15,073 nucleotides of DNA from Flavobacterium psychrophilum (GCA_020720185.1 DYPB01000009.1:1-15073); one strand, 5' to 3'; positions 6,639 to 14,921 are shown, counted from the stretch's first letter. Program-made: numbers and translations. Notes: generated by a model not told the origin, from the sequence alone.

Positions 6639-8540
6639 TTATTTTATCAATTCAAAACTTCGTTTTACAAATTCGGTAAGCTCTTCACCCTTTAATAAGT
6701 TTTGCGATAATTTTGCTAAATCTAATGCTTGTTTAACTAAATTTTCTTGAACGGTTTTATCTGAATTATTTAAAATATTTATTGCTAGTTCGGAATTTGT
6801 ATTAACAACCAAGTTATACATTTCGGGCATATTTCCCATCCCAAACATGCCACCGCCGCCAGATTGACTCATTTCTTTCATGCGTCTCATAAATTCTGGT
6901 TGAGTAATTATGAATGGCGAAGCATTGCTATCTAAAGCTTCCATCTGAACCGAATAATTTGGTTTTGGAACATATAATTCTATAACAGTTTTCAGACTTT
7001 CTTTTTCGTCATCGGATAATTTTGAAATGGTTGTTTCTTCTTTTTTAATTAGATTATCAATATGATCAGAATCAACCCTAACAAATGTTAAATCTTGATT
7101 GTCAGACTCTAATTTTTGAATTAAATGAGAAATAATTGGTGAATCTAATAGCAGAATTTCATATCCTTTTTCTTTTGCTGATTGTATGTATGAATGTTGT
7201 GCATCTTTATTTCCAGCATATAAAACAACTAATTTCCCGTTTTTATCAGTTTGTTTGTCTTTTAAATTTTCTTTAATCTCATCAAGTGTAAAGAATTTCC
7301 CATCAACTGTTGGATACAAAACAAATGCACCTGCCTTTTCATAAAATTTATCTTCGGATAACATTCCGTATTCCAAAACAATTTTAATGTCATTCCATTT
7401 TTGTTCAAAATCGGCTCTATTTTCTGTGAATAAAGTCTTCAATTTATCGGCTACTTTTCGGGTAATATAGTTTGATATTTTTTTTACAGCACCATCAGCT
7501 TGCAAGCCAGATCGAGAAACATTTAAAGGAATATCAGGACTGTCGATCACTCCACGAAGCATTGTTAAAAATTCAGGAACTATTCCCTCAACATTATCTG
7601 TTACAAATACTTGATTTTGATACAATTGTATTTTATCTTTCTGAATTTGCATATCTGAACCTAATTTTGGGAAATATAAAATCCCTGTCAAATTAAATGG
7701 ATAGTCAACATTTAGATGGATATTAAAAAGAGGCTCTTCAAATTGCATTGGATACAATTCGTGATAGAAATTTTTATAGTCTTCCTCCGTCAAATCTGTA
7801 GGAAGTTTTGTCCAAGCTGGATTCGGATTGTTAATAATATTATCAATTTCAATTTCTGTAAAAATATTATCTTTATCTTCAGCTGTAACTTCTTCGCCTT
7901 TTTTCTGTTCTATTTTTTCTTTTTTTGTTCCAAATTTAATTGGAATAGGCATAAATTTATTATATTTATTCAATAATTGATTGATTTTTGAATCTTCTAA
8001 AAAATCTAATGAGTCTTCTGCTATGTGCAAAATAATTTCAGTTCCTCGTGTTGTTTTGTCAGCCTCTTCTAATGAAAATTCTGGACTACCATCACAAATC
8101 CAATGTGCGGCTGGTTCATCTTTAAATGATTTTGTGATAATTTCAACTTTTTCAGCTACCATAAAAGCAGAGTAAAAACCAAGTCCAAAATGACCAATAA
8201 TTCCAGTATCTTTTGCAGAATCTTTATATTTATCTAAAAATTCTTCTGCTCCTGAAAAAGCCACTTGATTGATGTATTTTTCAACCTCATCTGCGGTCAT
8301 TCCAATTCCTTGGTCAATAATATGGAGTTTTTTACCTTCTTTATCAATTTTAATTTCGATAATAGGATTGCCATACTCTACCTTTGCCTCACCAATACTG
8401 GTAAGGTGTTTTAGTTTTAATGTAGCGTCAGTCCCATTAGAAATCAATTCTCTCAAGAAAATTTCGTGGTCGCTGTATAGAAATTTTTTAATAAGCGGGA
8501 AGATGTTTTCTACTGAAACATTAATTTTTCCTGTTGTCAT
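6639..8540 (-). CDS. htpG: Molecular chaperone HtpG (Hsp90)
   Basis: This 633-residue protein is the bacterial Hsp90, a cytoplasmic ATP-dependent dimeric chaperone. The GHKL ATP-binding domain shows HEIFLRELISNGTDA with Asn35, DQGIGM with Asp76 (75-81), and the lid glycine motif GHFGLGFYSAF (116-126). The middle-domain loop LNVSRSGLQ contains the catalytic Arg343 that contacts the ATP gamma-phosphate. The C-terminal dimerisation region includes a short glycine/Met stretch (GGGGMFGMGNMPEM). The length is close to the 624 residues of the E. coli protein and there is no organelle-type extension. The start MTTGKINVSVENIFPLIKK is standard. No CIRCE-type operator is seen upstream, and the best -7 candidates on the minus strand each miss the consensus by one base. 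Confidence 0.98.
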   Translation of the reverse strand: MTTGKINVSVENIFPLIKKFLYSDHEIFLRELISNGTDATLKLKHLTSIGEAKVEYGNPIIEIKIDKEGKKLHIIDQGIGMTADEVEKYINQVAFSGAEEFLDKYKDSAKDTGIIGHFGLGFYSAFMVAEKVEIITKSFKDEPAAHWICDGSPEFSLEEADKTTRGTEIILHIAEDSLDFLEDSKINQLLNKYNKFMPIPIKFGTKKEKIEQKKGEEVTAEDKDNIFTEIEIDNIINNPNPAWTKLPTDLTEEDYKNFYHELYPMQFEEPLFNIHLNVDYPFNLTGILYFPKLGSDMQIQKDKIQLYQNQVFVTDNVEGIVPEFLTMLRGVIDSPDIPLNVSRSGLQADGAVKKISNYITRKVADKLKTLFTENRADFEQKWNDIKIVLEYGMLSEDKFYEKAGAFVLYPTVDGKFFTLDEIKENLKDKQTDKNGKLVVLYAGNKDAQHSYIQSAKEKGYEILLLDSPIISHLIQKLESDNQDLTFVRVDSDHIDNLIKKEETTISKLSDDEKESLKTVIELYVPKPNYSVQMEALDSNASPFIITQPEFMRRMKEMSQSGGGGMFGMGNMPEMYNLVVNTNSELAINILNNSDKTVQENLVKQALDLAKLSQNLLKGEELTEFVKRSFELIK

Positions 8541-8659
8541 ATAATTTTTATTTTTTATAGTTTAACTTTCATTAATCAAATTAAATACCAAAATATATTT
8601 TATGACAAATTGACAGTTTTAGTTTAACTATTTTTTTATCTTTCATATTTTAAAAGGCT

Positions 8660-8667
8660 TATCTTTG
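8660..8667 (+). promoter_or_regulatory. -7 box for the lipocalin/OmpA lipoprotein genes
   Basis: TATCTTTG matches TAnnTTTG and lies 26 bases before the ATG at 8694. No TTG is found at the expected -33 distance, so this may need an alternative sigma factor or an activator. Confidence 0.5.
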
Positions 8668-8693
8668 CAAGATAATTATAAAACAAATAACAC

Positions 8694-9188
8694 ATGAAAA
8701 AAATTATTCTATTATTGGCATTTACAGTTCTTTTAGTTTCTTGTAAATCAACAAGTTCAACAATTCCAAATACCGTTTCAAATCCATCGGCTGGATTAGA
8801 TAATAAATTAGAAGTTGCAATAAAGGGCGATTGGACTTTAACAAAGGTTAGTTATATAGGTTCTGAATATTTTAAAGTTACCTCTTTTCAACTTGCTGAT
8901 AGTAAATGTTTTGAGGGTAGTAAATGGCATTTTATATCAAATAATAATAAAGGCGAAATGACTTTAAATGCGACAGCTTGTCCTGAATTTACTTCTCCAA
9001 TAGTTTGGAGCATTAATAAAGAAAAAATATTTTCATTAAAAATCATTAATGATTTGAAAGCCAAAGAAGTAAAAGTTGGATACTATTTATTATTACAAAA
9101 TCAAACAGAAAAATCATTTGAATTGAGTGATAGAATTAATGTGGGTGGAAAATTGACAGAAATCCTGTATCATTTTGAAAGAAACTAA
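8694..9188 (+). CDS. Lipocalin-like lipoprotein
   Basis: This 164-residue protein has a lipoprotein signal peptide with lipobox LVSC and lipidated Cys17. The mature part begins with a Ser/Thr/Pro linker and then GDWTLTKVSYIG, the GxW strand typical of lipocalin-like beta-barrels of Bacteroidota. Further features are WHFISNNNKGEM, a cysteine pair at about 73 and 99, and a final strand LTEILYHFER. The ligand is unknown; lipocalin-like lipoproteins of this type are usually on the outer-membrane side of the envelope. It is 26 bases upstream of the OmpA-family lipoprotein gene and probably shares its transcript. Recognition rests on the fold-like pattern and not on a strong motif. Confidence 0.8.
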   Translation: MKKIILLLAFTVLLVSCKSTSSTIPNTVSNPSAGLDNKLEVAIKGDWTLTKVSYIGSEYFKVTSFQLADSKCFEGSKWHFISNNNKGEMTLNATACPEFTSPIVWSINKEKIFSLKIINDLKAKEVKVGYYLLLQNQTEKSFELSDRINVGGKLTEILYHFERN

Positions 9189-9214
9189 TAAAATTAAAAA
9201 ATAAATAAAAAAAG

Positions 9215-9910
9215 ATGAAAAATATAACTTCAATTTCATTGGCAATATTAGTATTTGCCAGTACACTTTTTACCAGTTGTGATTCGGTAAAGAACACAAA
9301 TAAAACCCAACGAGGAGCAGCAATAGGGGTTGCAGCAGGAGCAATTTTGGGCGGGATTTTAGGCAACAATATGGGCAAAGGCGGTAATGGTGCAATGGGA
9401 GCCGTTTTGGGAGGTGTTTTAGGTGGAGCAATTGGTGGTGTAATTGGAAATAAGATGGACAAACAAGCTCGAAAAATATCAGAAGCTTTGCCAGGAGCAA
9501 CGGTTGAAAGAGTAGGAGAGGGGATAAAATTAACTTTGGGTGAAAATTCAGTTAGATTTGACACTAATAAATCTACTTTAACAAATAATGCAAAAGCAAA
9601 TTTAGATAAATTAATTCCTGTTTTTACGGAATATTCTCAAACAAATATTTCTATTTTCGGTTATACTGATAATACTGGAAAAGAAGAATATAACCTTGCT
9701 TTATCTCAAAAAAGAGCAGAAGCGGTAAAAGAATATTTAGGTACAAAAGGAATTAGTGCCGATAGATTTACAATAACAGGGATGGGAATAGCTGATCCTA
9801 TTGCAACTAATGATACAGCGGAAGGAAAATCTCAAAACCGAAGAGTTGAATTTGGAATTACTGCCAACGATAAAATGATTCAACAAGCAAAAACGGAAAC
9901 TGGGAATTAA
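9215..9910 (+). CDS. OmpA-family lipoprotein with glycine-zipper domain (YiaD-like)
   Basis: The 231-residue protein has a lipobox LFTSC with Cys22, then a glycine zipper (about 34-78, repeated GxxxG such as GAILGGILGNNMG and GGVLGGAIGGVIG), then a C-terminal OmpA peptidoglycan-binding domain (about 112-215). The OmpA domain shows VRFDTNKSTLT, the TDNTG loop with Asp152, the helix NLALSQKRAEAVKEYL with Arg167, and NRRVEF at 208-213; the Asp and Arg contact diaminopimelate in known members. This is the YiaD/Pal-like design that ties the outer membrane to the cell wall. It follows the lipocalin-like gene by 26 bases and is followed by a strong terminator. Confidence 0.94.
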   Translation: MKNITSISLAILVFASTLFTSCDSVKNTNKTQRGAAIGVAAGAILGGILGNNMGKGGNGAMGAVLGGVLGGAIGGVIGNKMDKQARKISEALPGATVERVGEGIKLTLGENSVRFDTNKSTLTNNAKANLDKLIPVFTEYSQTNISIFGYTDNTGKEEYNLALSQKRAEAVKEYLGTKGISADRFTITGMGIADPIATNDTAEGKSQNRRVEFGITANDKMIQQAKTETGN

Positions 9911-9933
9911 TGCAAACTTCGTTATAAAATTAT

Positions 9934-9970
9934 AAAACCGCTAATTTCTTTTGAAAATAGCGGTTTTTTT
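9934..9970 (+). terminator. Rho-independent terminator, possibly bidirectional
   Basis: AAAACCGCTA (9934-9943) pairs with TAGCGGTTTT (9958-9967), followed by T residues; the inner part also pairs with one mismatch. It lies between convergent genes, and the minus-strand side also ends in T-rich DNA, so it may stop transcripts from both directions. Confidence 0.85.
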
Positions 9971-9992
9971 ATAAATTTATAAGAATGATTGG

Positions 9993-10556
9993 TTATTCTT
10001 TACCTCCTTTATGAGAATCTTGCCATTTTTTCAAATCATCCCATTTGCCTTCTGTAGCCATTTTAGCTTGTTTTGACCAACTTCCAGGATTGTGCATTTT
10101 AAATTTATCTCCAGCAGCGGTTAATATTTCTTGAGATTTTTCGATAGAAGTATTTGATAATTCTTCCCAAGTTTTTATTCCTGCGGCATGATATAATTCT
10201 TCAATTTTTGGTCCAATTCCCTCAACGATTTTTAAATCGTCTTGTTTCCATTTTTTACCCATTATCAAGGCAACTGATTCTGCATCGTAATCAGATTTTA
10301 CAACTAATTCCGTTGTTGTAGCCACAAAATTTTCTACTTTTGGAGTACTGAAATTTGCTGAAACATTACTTTCGAGTGTTGCCATTTTCAACGACATACT
10401 TTTTGAGTTTGCCAAACAAACATCAAGCTGTGCTTGTAATGCTAATTCATTGGTGTTATCGTCATTTTTTGATAATATTTTACCTAATAGGTAGCCCAAT
10501 ATTCCACAAATTGAGCCTACAATTGCAGGAATTAAAAAACAAGGTATATTATTCAT
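9993..10556 (-). CDS. Membrane-anchored helix-hairpin-helix protein
   Basis: This 187-residue protein has one N-terminal membrane segment (about 7-28, rich in Ile/Leu/Gly), a polar, partly coiled-coil-like stretch (about 35-70), and a C-terminal module starting DDLKIVEGIGPKIEELYHAAGI (about 106-127). That segment is a helix-hairpin-helix motif of the kind seen in DNA-binding and L21-fusion proteins. It continues with GIKTWEELSNTS and a conserved PGSWSKQAKMATEGKWDDLKKWQD end. The combination is common in flavobacteria but has no established function as far as I know. It lies 26 bases downstream of the OmpA-family gene on the same strand, so the two are likely cotranscribed. HhH modules bind DNA or mediate protein contacts; which applies on a membrane anchor is unknown. 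Confidence 0.85.
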   Translation of the reverse strand: MNNIPCFLIPAIVGSICGILGYLLGKILSKNDDNTNELALQAQLDVCLANSKSMSLKMATLESNVSANFSTPKVENFVATTTELVVKSDYDAESVALIMGKKWKQDDLKIVEGIGPKIEELYHAAGIKTWEELSNTSIEKSQEILTAAGDKFKMHNPGSWSKQAKMATEGKWDDLKKWQDSHKGGKE

Positions 10557-10582
10557 AATTATTATATTTTAATTGTTAAAAT

Positions 10583-11488
10583 TTATTTAATTGTTATAAC
10601 TGTTCGTCTATTTTTAGCCTTACCTTCATCTGTTTTATTATCAGCAATTGGCTCATCTGGTCCTTTTGATGTTGCGTCAATTTTATTTCCTGAAATATTA
10701 TTTTTTACTAAATAATCTTTTGCAAAAATGGCTCTTTCAAGTCCTAATTTTGTATTAATATTTCTGTTTCCAAGATTATCAGTATGCCCAATAATGCTTA
10801 ATTTTGAATCAGGAACATTGTCAAGATATTCTACTAAATCAGCAATCTTTTCTCTTTCCTCTGGTGCTAAACTAATTTCGGATTGGTTAGTATTGAAATA
10901 TAAAATTAAAGGATTTGTATTAATTTTTTCTTTTACTGATTTCCAATCAATTTTAGGAACTGTAGCATTAATCATATTAATTTTAAACGAAGCGGGTCCT
11001 AAAAGCGTGTCTGCATTCATCTTCCAAGCATCAACAATTTTGCCTTTGCAAATAAATTGAGAAGGTGAAAATCCTTTAGAAACAAAATAATTTTTGATAT
11101 TATTAGCTCTGGCTATCCCGAGATTTGGATATGCGGATGTGTTTTTTTCACTACTTGTTGCGAATCCCGTGATAGATAGTTGATGAATTGGAGCTTTATC
11201 AAAAAATAGTTTTAGATTCTTTATTCCTAAATCAACAGAATCGCCAAGAGGAGTGTGGTATTTAAAATCATTTTTTGCAAATCTAAAATTTTCATTACAT
11301 TTATAATTAAAACCTAAATCGTTAATTACAAAATTATTTGATTGTAAGACTGGAGTTGTAATTGGAATAGGTTTTATTGCTATTTCCTTTTTTGTACCGC
11401 AGCAATTACAGCAAAATTTCATATACAAAAAAGTACCTAAAATTATAGTAAGTGCTATGCCTAATAAATAAGTTAATTTTTTTGACAT
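10583..11488 (-). CDS. Membrane-anchored OmpA-family protein with a degenerate first OmpA repeat
   Basis: This 301-residue protein has an N-terminal membrane segment (about 6-25) followed at once by a cysteine cluster, CCNCC at 26-30. The C-terminal OmpA domain (about 193-301) is complete: LYFNTNQSEIS, HTDNLGN with Asp237, Arg252 in GLERAIFAKDYL, and NRR at 293-295, so it should bind peptidoglycan. Residues about 88-150 look like a weaker OmpA-like copy (LSITGFATS, ARANNIKNYFVSKGF) in which the Asp of the TDN loop is not visible. No lipobox of the usual LxxC form is seen, so an uncleaved inner-membrane anchor is likely. It is the first gene of a two-gene unit with the helix-hairpin-helix protein. 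Confidence 0.88.
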   Translation of the reverse strand: MSKKLTYLLGIALTIILGTFLYMKFCCNCCGTKKEIAIKPIPITTPVLQSNNFVINDLGFNYKCNENFRFAKNDFKYHTPLGDSVDLGIKNLKLFFDKAPIHQLSITGFATSSEKNTSAYPNLGIARANNIKNYFVSKGFSPSQFICKGKIVDAWKMNADTLLGPASFKINMINATVPKIDWKSVKEKINTNPLILYFNTNQSEISLAPEEREKIADLVEYLDNVPDSKLSIIGHTDNLGNRNINTKLGLERAIFAKDYLVKNNISGNKIDATSKGPDEPIADNKTDEGKAKNRRTVITIK

Positions 11489-11511
11489 AAATTTGAATGT
11501 TAAAGTTTGTC

Positions 11512-11519
11512 CAAAGATA
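11512..11519 (-). promoter_or_regulatory. -7 box for the OmpA/HhH gene pair
   Basis: On the minus strand the sequence is TATCTTTG, a match to TAnnTTTG, 23 bases before the ATG at 11488. No TTG is seen at the expected -33 distance. Confidence 0.5.
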
Positions 11520-11571
11520 TAAAGAAATAATATAATTTAACATTTTTTTATGAGAATTTAATAAATTTTTA

Positions 11572-11602
11572 ATATTGAATTAGTTTTTAAACTCCTCAAT
11601 AT
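11572..11602 (-). terminator. Possible terminator of the E1 dehydrogenase gene
   Basis: ATATTGA (11572-11578) pairs with TCAATAT (11596-11602), and AGTTT/AAACT (11582-11593) forms an inner stem. It follows the E1 stop codon by 6 bases on the minus strand. The T tract after it is weak, so this is tentative. Confidence 0.35.
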
Positions 11603-11608
11603 CAATTA

Positions 11609-14011
11609 TTAATGCAAATTTGGATATTTTTCAGGATTAACTTCATTCATAATCTGATTAACTTTCTCAAAAATATCTTCTATTGATGGTTTTGAAAAAT
11701 AATCACCATCGGTTCCATAAGCTGGTCTATGTGGTTGAGAACAAAGTGTTTGTGGTTTACTATCTAAATATTTATAGCCATCTTGAACCTCAATAATTTG
11801 TTGCATAATATAGGCGGACGCTCCACCTTCTACATCTTCATCAATAATTAAAAGACGATTGGTTTTTGCTAAACTTTTTACAATATCGTGATTGACATCA
11901 AACGGTAAAAATGATTGAATATCAATAATTTCAGCATCTATTCCAATTTGTTGTAACTCGTTTGCAGCTTGTTCTACTAATTTTAAAGTTGAACCGTATG
12001 AAACCAATGTAATGTCTGCTCCTTCTTTTATGGTTTCTACAACTCCTATTGGGGTACAAAATTCGCCTAAATTGGTTGGCTTTTTTTCTTTTAATCGATA
12101 GCCATTTAAGCATTCTATAACTAATGCTGGTTCGTCAGTTTTTAATAATGTGTTGTAAAAACCAGCTGCTTTTGTCATATTTCGAGGTACTAAAACATGA
12201 ATACCTCTTATGGCATTAATTATCATTCCCATTGGTGAACCAGAATGCCAAATACCTTCTAATCTATGTCCACGAGTTCGGATAATCAGTGGTGCTTTTT
12301 GTTTTCCTGCGGTTCGGTATTGTAAAGTTGCTAAATCATCACTCATAATTTGTATGGCATATAGCAGATAATCAAGGTATTGTATCTCAGCTATTGGTCG
12401 TAAACCACGCATTGCCATTCCTATTCCTTGCCCTATAATTGTTGCTTCTCTAATTCCAACATCGGCAACTCGAAGTTCGCCGTATTTTTCTTGCATTCCT
12501 TCTAATCCTTGATTTACATCACCGATATTTCCTACATCTTCGCCAAAAATTAAGCTTTCAGGATATTTTGCAAAAATAGCATCAAAATTATCTCTTATAA
12601 TTAATCGAGCATCGTCAAATATGGCATCATCATTATATATAGGTAAAATTTCTTTAACCGAAAAAATATTTTTATCGGATTGTGAAAATAGATGAGAACT
12701 AAATTTTGGTTGTATTTTTTGGATATAATTTGTAATCCAATTTGATAATTCTATTTTAGAATTTTCACGAACAATTATCCGTAAAACTTTTCTTGCAGCA
12801 ATTAAAATTTCTTTTCTAATAGGTTCCTTAATTGACTTTAAATTTTCAAGAATTGGATTTATAAAAACTTTATTTACACTTGCGTTTGCAATATTCTCTA
12901 ACAAAGAAATTAATTCATTTTGTTCTTGTTTTATTGGGGATACAAAAGCATTCCAAGCTGCTTTTTTTCCTTCAAGCACTTCTTTTTTTATTGAACTGTC
13001 AATGGCTAATAATTCTTCTTCGGAGGCAATGTTTGTTGCAATCATCCAAAGTCTCATTTGATGAAGACAATCAAATTCAGCTTCCCAAGCTAATCTTTCC
13101 TCACTTTTATAGCGTTCGTGTGAACCAGATGTTGAATGTCCTTGTGGTTGTGTTAATTCTTGTATATGAATCAAAACGGGGATGTGCTTTTCTCGAGCAA
13201 TAGCTGCTGCTTTCTGATAGATATCAATTAATGTGGCATAATCCCAACCTTTTGCAGTAAAAATTTCGTAGCCTGAATGTTCATCGTCTCTTTGAAATCC
13301 TTTTAAAATTTCGGAGATATTCTCCTTGGTTGTTTGATGTTTTGCGTGTACAGAAATGCCATATTGGTCATCCCATACGCTCATCACCATTGGCACTTGT
13401 AAAACTCCAGCAGCATTTATAGTTTCAAAAAATATACCTTCGCTGGTGCTGGCATTACCGATAGTTCCCCAAGCAATTTCGTTCCCGTTTTCAGAAAAAT
13501 TTGTGGTGTCAATTCCACTAACATTTCTATATATTTTTGAGGCTTGTGCTAATCCTAATAATCGAGGCATTTGCCCTGCGGTTGGTGATATATCTGCGGA
13601 TGAATTTTTCTGATTTAATAAATTTTTCCAATCTCCTTTTTCATCTAAAGAATGGGTTGTAAAATGTCCTCCCATTTGCCGTCCAGCACTCATTGGTTCT
13701 AAATCAATATTGGTATGCCCATACAATCCAGCAAAGAACTCTTCAACAGTTAGTGCTCCAATAGCCATCATAAAAGTTTGATCTCTGTAGTAACCCGAAC
13801 GAAAATCTCCATCCTGAAAGGCTTTTGCCATTGCTAATTGAGGTACTTCTTTTCCATCACCAAAAATTCCAAACTTTGCTTTGCCTGTTAAAACTTCTTT
13901 TCTACCCAAAAGGGAGCATTCACGGCTGGTTGATGCAATTTTATAATCGGTTATGATTTGATTTTTAAAATCATCAAACGATAGGGCGGTAGTGGTTTGT
14001 TCTGGGGTCAT
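11609..14011 (-). CDS. Fused E1 alpha/beta subunit of a branched-chain-type 2-oxoacid dehydrogenase
   Basis: This 800-residue, thiamine-diphosphate-dependent enzyme decarboxylates a 2-oxoacid and acylates the lipoyl group of an E2 partner, in the cytoplasm. Residues about 15-330 are the alpha part: YYRDQTFMMAIG (74-85), the ThDP/Mg segment IGNASTSEGIFFETINAAG (184-202), and the phosphorylation-type loop GHSTSGSHERYK (291-302) with two active-site histidines. Residues about 465-800 are the beta part: LIFGEDVG (487-494) with Glu491, the ThDP-contact glutamate, followed by ADVGIREATIIGQGIGMA. A helical linker of about 100 residues joins them. The fused form is common in Bacteroidota and is usually annotated as 2-oxoisovalerate dehydrogenase; pyruvate or another 2-oxoacid cannot be excluded. 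The GDG aspartate is Asn in this family member. No E2 or E3 gene lies in the window. Confidence 0.95.
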   Translation of the reverse strand: MTPEQTTTALSFDDFKNQIITDYKIASTSRECSLLGRKEVLTGKAKFGIFGDGKEVPQLAMAKAFQDGDFRSGYYRDQTFMMAIGALTVEEFFAGLYGHTNIDLEPMSAGRQMGGHFTTHSLDEKGDWKNLLNQKNSSADISPTAGQMPRLLGLAQASKIYRNVSGIDTTNFSENGNEIAWGTIGNASTSEGIFFETINAAGVLQVPMVMSVWDDQYGISVHAKHQTTKENISEILKGFQRDDEHSGYEIFTAKGWDYATLIDIYQKAAAIAREKHIPVLIHIQELTQPQGHSTSGSHERYKSEERLAWEAEFDCLHQMRLWMIATNIASEEELLAIDSSIKKEVLEGKKAAWNAFVSPIKQEQNELISLLENIANASVNKVFINPILENLKSIKEPIRKEILIAARKVLRIIVRENSKIELSNWITNYIQKIQPKFSSHLFSQSDKNIFSVKEILPIYNDDAIFDDARLIIRDNFDAIFAKYPESLIFGEDVGNIGDVNQGLEGMQEKYGELRVADVGIREATIIGQGIGMAMRGLRPIAEIQYLDYLLYAIQIMSDDLATLQYRTAGKQKAPLIIRTRGHRLEGIWHSGSPMGMIINAIRGIHVLVPRNMTKAAGFYNTLLKTDEPALVIECLNGYRLKEKKPTNLGEFCTPIGVVETIKEGADITLVSYGSTLKLVEQAANELQQIGIDAEIIDIQSFLPFDVNHDIVKSLAKTNRLLIIDEDVEGGASAYIMQQIIEVQDGYKYLDSKPQTLCSQPHRPAYGTDGDYFSKPSIEDIFEKVNQIMNEVNPEKYPNLH

Positions 14012-14032
14012 ATACTTTGTATTTTACAGTTA

Positions 14033-14040
14033 CAAAAATA
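14033..14040 (-). promoter_or_regulatory. Possible -7 box for the E1 dehydrogenase gene
   Basis: On the minus strand TATTTTTG matches TAnnTTTG, 21 bases before the ATG at 14011. The leader would be short and no -33 TTG is visible. Confidence 0.35.
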
Positions 14041-14160
14041 GTGTTTTTTTTTTTAAGTTTTAAATATCTTAATATTATCTATTTAAAAACCATTTTCTTT
14101 CAAGAGTTTTAGTACTAATTATAAATTAATCTCGTTTTCTTAAAGAGTTTATAACTTTTT

Positions 14161-14241
14161 CTTTGCGGACTTTGCGTCTTTACGGTGCATTTTTTATTGA
14201 ACTTTCCCGAAATAAACCGCAGAGACTGAAAGAACACAGCG
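14161..14241. repeat. Imperfect inverted-repeat element, CTTTGCG-type intergenic repeat
   Basis: The 26 bases at 14161-14186 (CTTTGCGGACTTTGCGTC onward) are an imperfect reverse complement of 14216-14241 (ACCGCAGAGACTGAAAG onward), with about 16 of 26 positions matching, around a 29-base centre. Sequences built from CTTTGCG and CGCAGAGAC recur between genes in many flavobacterial genomes, as I recall, so this looks like a decayed dispersed repeat. Confidence 0.55.
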
Positions 14242-14372
14242 TTATTTTATAGCCAAAGTTTTCTTAAGGAAACGACATTGATAAATAATACCACAAAAAA
14301 GCAATCAAATTACAGAAAAAATAGAACTATTATAAACTTATGTTAAAAGGTATTTTTTTTGATATTAAGTAT

Positions 14373-14380
14373 TAGATTTG
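14373..14380 (+). promoter_or_regulatory. -7 box for the last gene
   Basis: TAGATTTG matches TAnnTTTG. Transcription from it would start near 14387, which leaves almost no leader for the upstream ATG at 14394 and supports ATG 14421 as the true start. No -33 TTG is seen. Confidence 0.5.
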
Positions 14381-14420
14381 TCATTCAAAATTATTGTATA
14401 ACAATTTAAAAACAAAAAAA

Positions 14421-14897
14421 ATGAGTACACAAAACCAAATTAGTATCGTGATTCCAGTGGCGGTAATTGCCGATGTAACACAAAAATTGCAAGATTGCAA
14501 AACAGCCTTAGCTCCTTTTCTGCAAGGATTGACTGCCAGCGAACGAGAATCGATGTTCAAAATGGGCGACAAAACCGTAGCCACGGTACAAAAAACAAAA
14601 TCGTATGTGGACACAAACCCCGAATTTGCTCCTGCCTATATGGACAAAGCGGAGTTTTTGAAAGACGAAGCAGTTGTTTCGCAGTTGAGCCCAATTTTAA
14701 ATTTGGTCAAACAACTTGCTTCTGATGTGGACGACACGGTAATGCTAGCGGGTAGCGAAGCCTTATTGGCAGCCATGTTGTATTACGGTACCGCAAAAGA
14801 GGCTCATGCCAAAGGGGTGCCAACAGCAAAACCAATCTATGACGATTTGAAAGTCCGATTTGCAAAAAGAACCAGAAAAACACCGCCAACAGCGTAA
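14421..14897 (+). CDS. Small helical cytoplasmic protein of unknown function
   Basis: The 158-residue product (from ATG 14421; an in-frame ATG at 14394 would add nine residues, MYNNLKTKK) is not assigned to a named family. It has no signal peptide. It is predicted by eye to be mostly helical, with segments such as DVTQKLQDCKTALAPFLQGL, TVATVQKTKSYVDTN and LVKQLASDVDDTVMLAGSEA, and has a basic tail RFAKRTRKTPP. It resembles an uncharacterised family I associate with Bacteroidota, but I cannot verify this. Its codons use more G and C than the neighbouring genes (many GCC, GGC, GAC and ACG), which may reflect high expression and not transfer. It stands alone, with its own -7 box and a strong terminator. 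Confidence 0.85.
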   Translation: MSTQNQISIVIPVAVIADVTQKLQDCKTALAPFLQGLTASERESMFKMGDKTVATVQKTKSYVDTNPEFAPAYMDKAEFLKDEAVVSQLSPILNLVKQLASDVDDTVMLAGSEALLAAMLYYGTAKEAHAKGVPTAKPIYDDLKVRFAKRTRKTPPTA

Positions 14898-14921
14898 TTG
14901 TGTTTTCAAATTTCAAAAAAG

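Larger units (their letters stand above)
14012..14420. other. Long intergenic region without a gene
   Basis: No open frame of note is present on either strand. It holds the start regions of the two flanking divergent genes, a T12 run beginning at 14043, and the inverted-repeat element at 14161-14241. The rest is AT-rich with no feature I can name. Confidence 0.7.

Noticed and set aside
8541..8693. Heat-shock operator (CIRCE) upstream of htpG
   Set aside because: No TTAGCACTC or GAGTGCTAA arms are present in the gap.
9136..9564. Minus-strand proline-rich ORF of 142 codons
   Set aside because: It is the antisense shadow of the glycine-zipper part of the OmpA lipoprotein; Gly codons read as Pro on the other strand.
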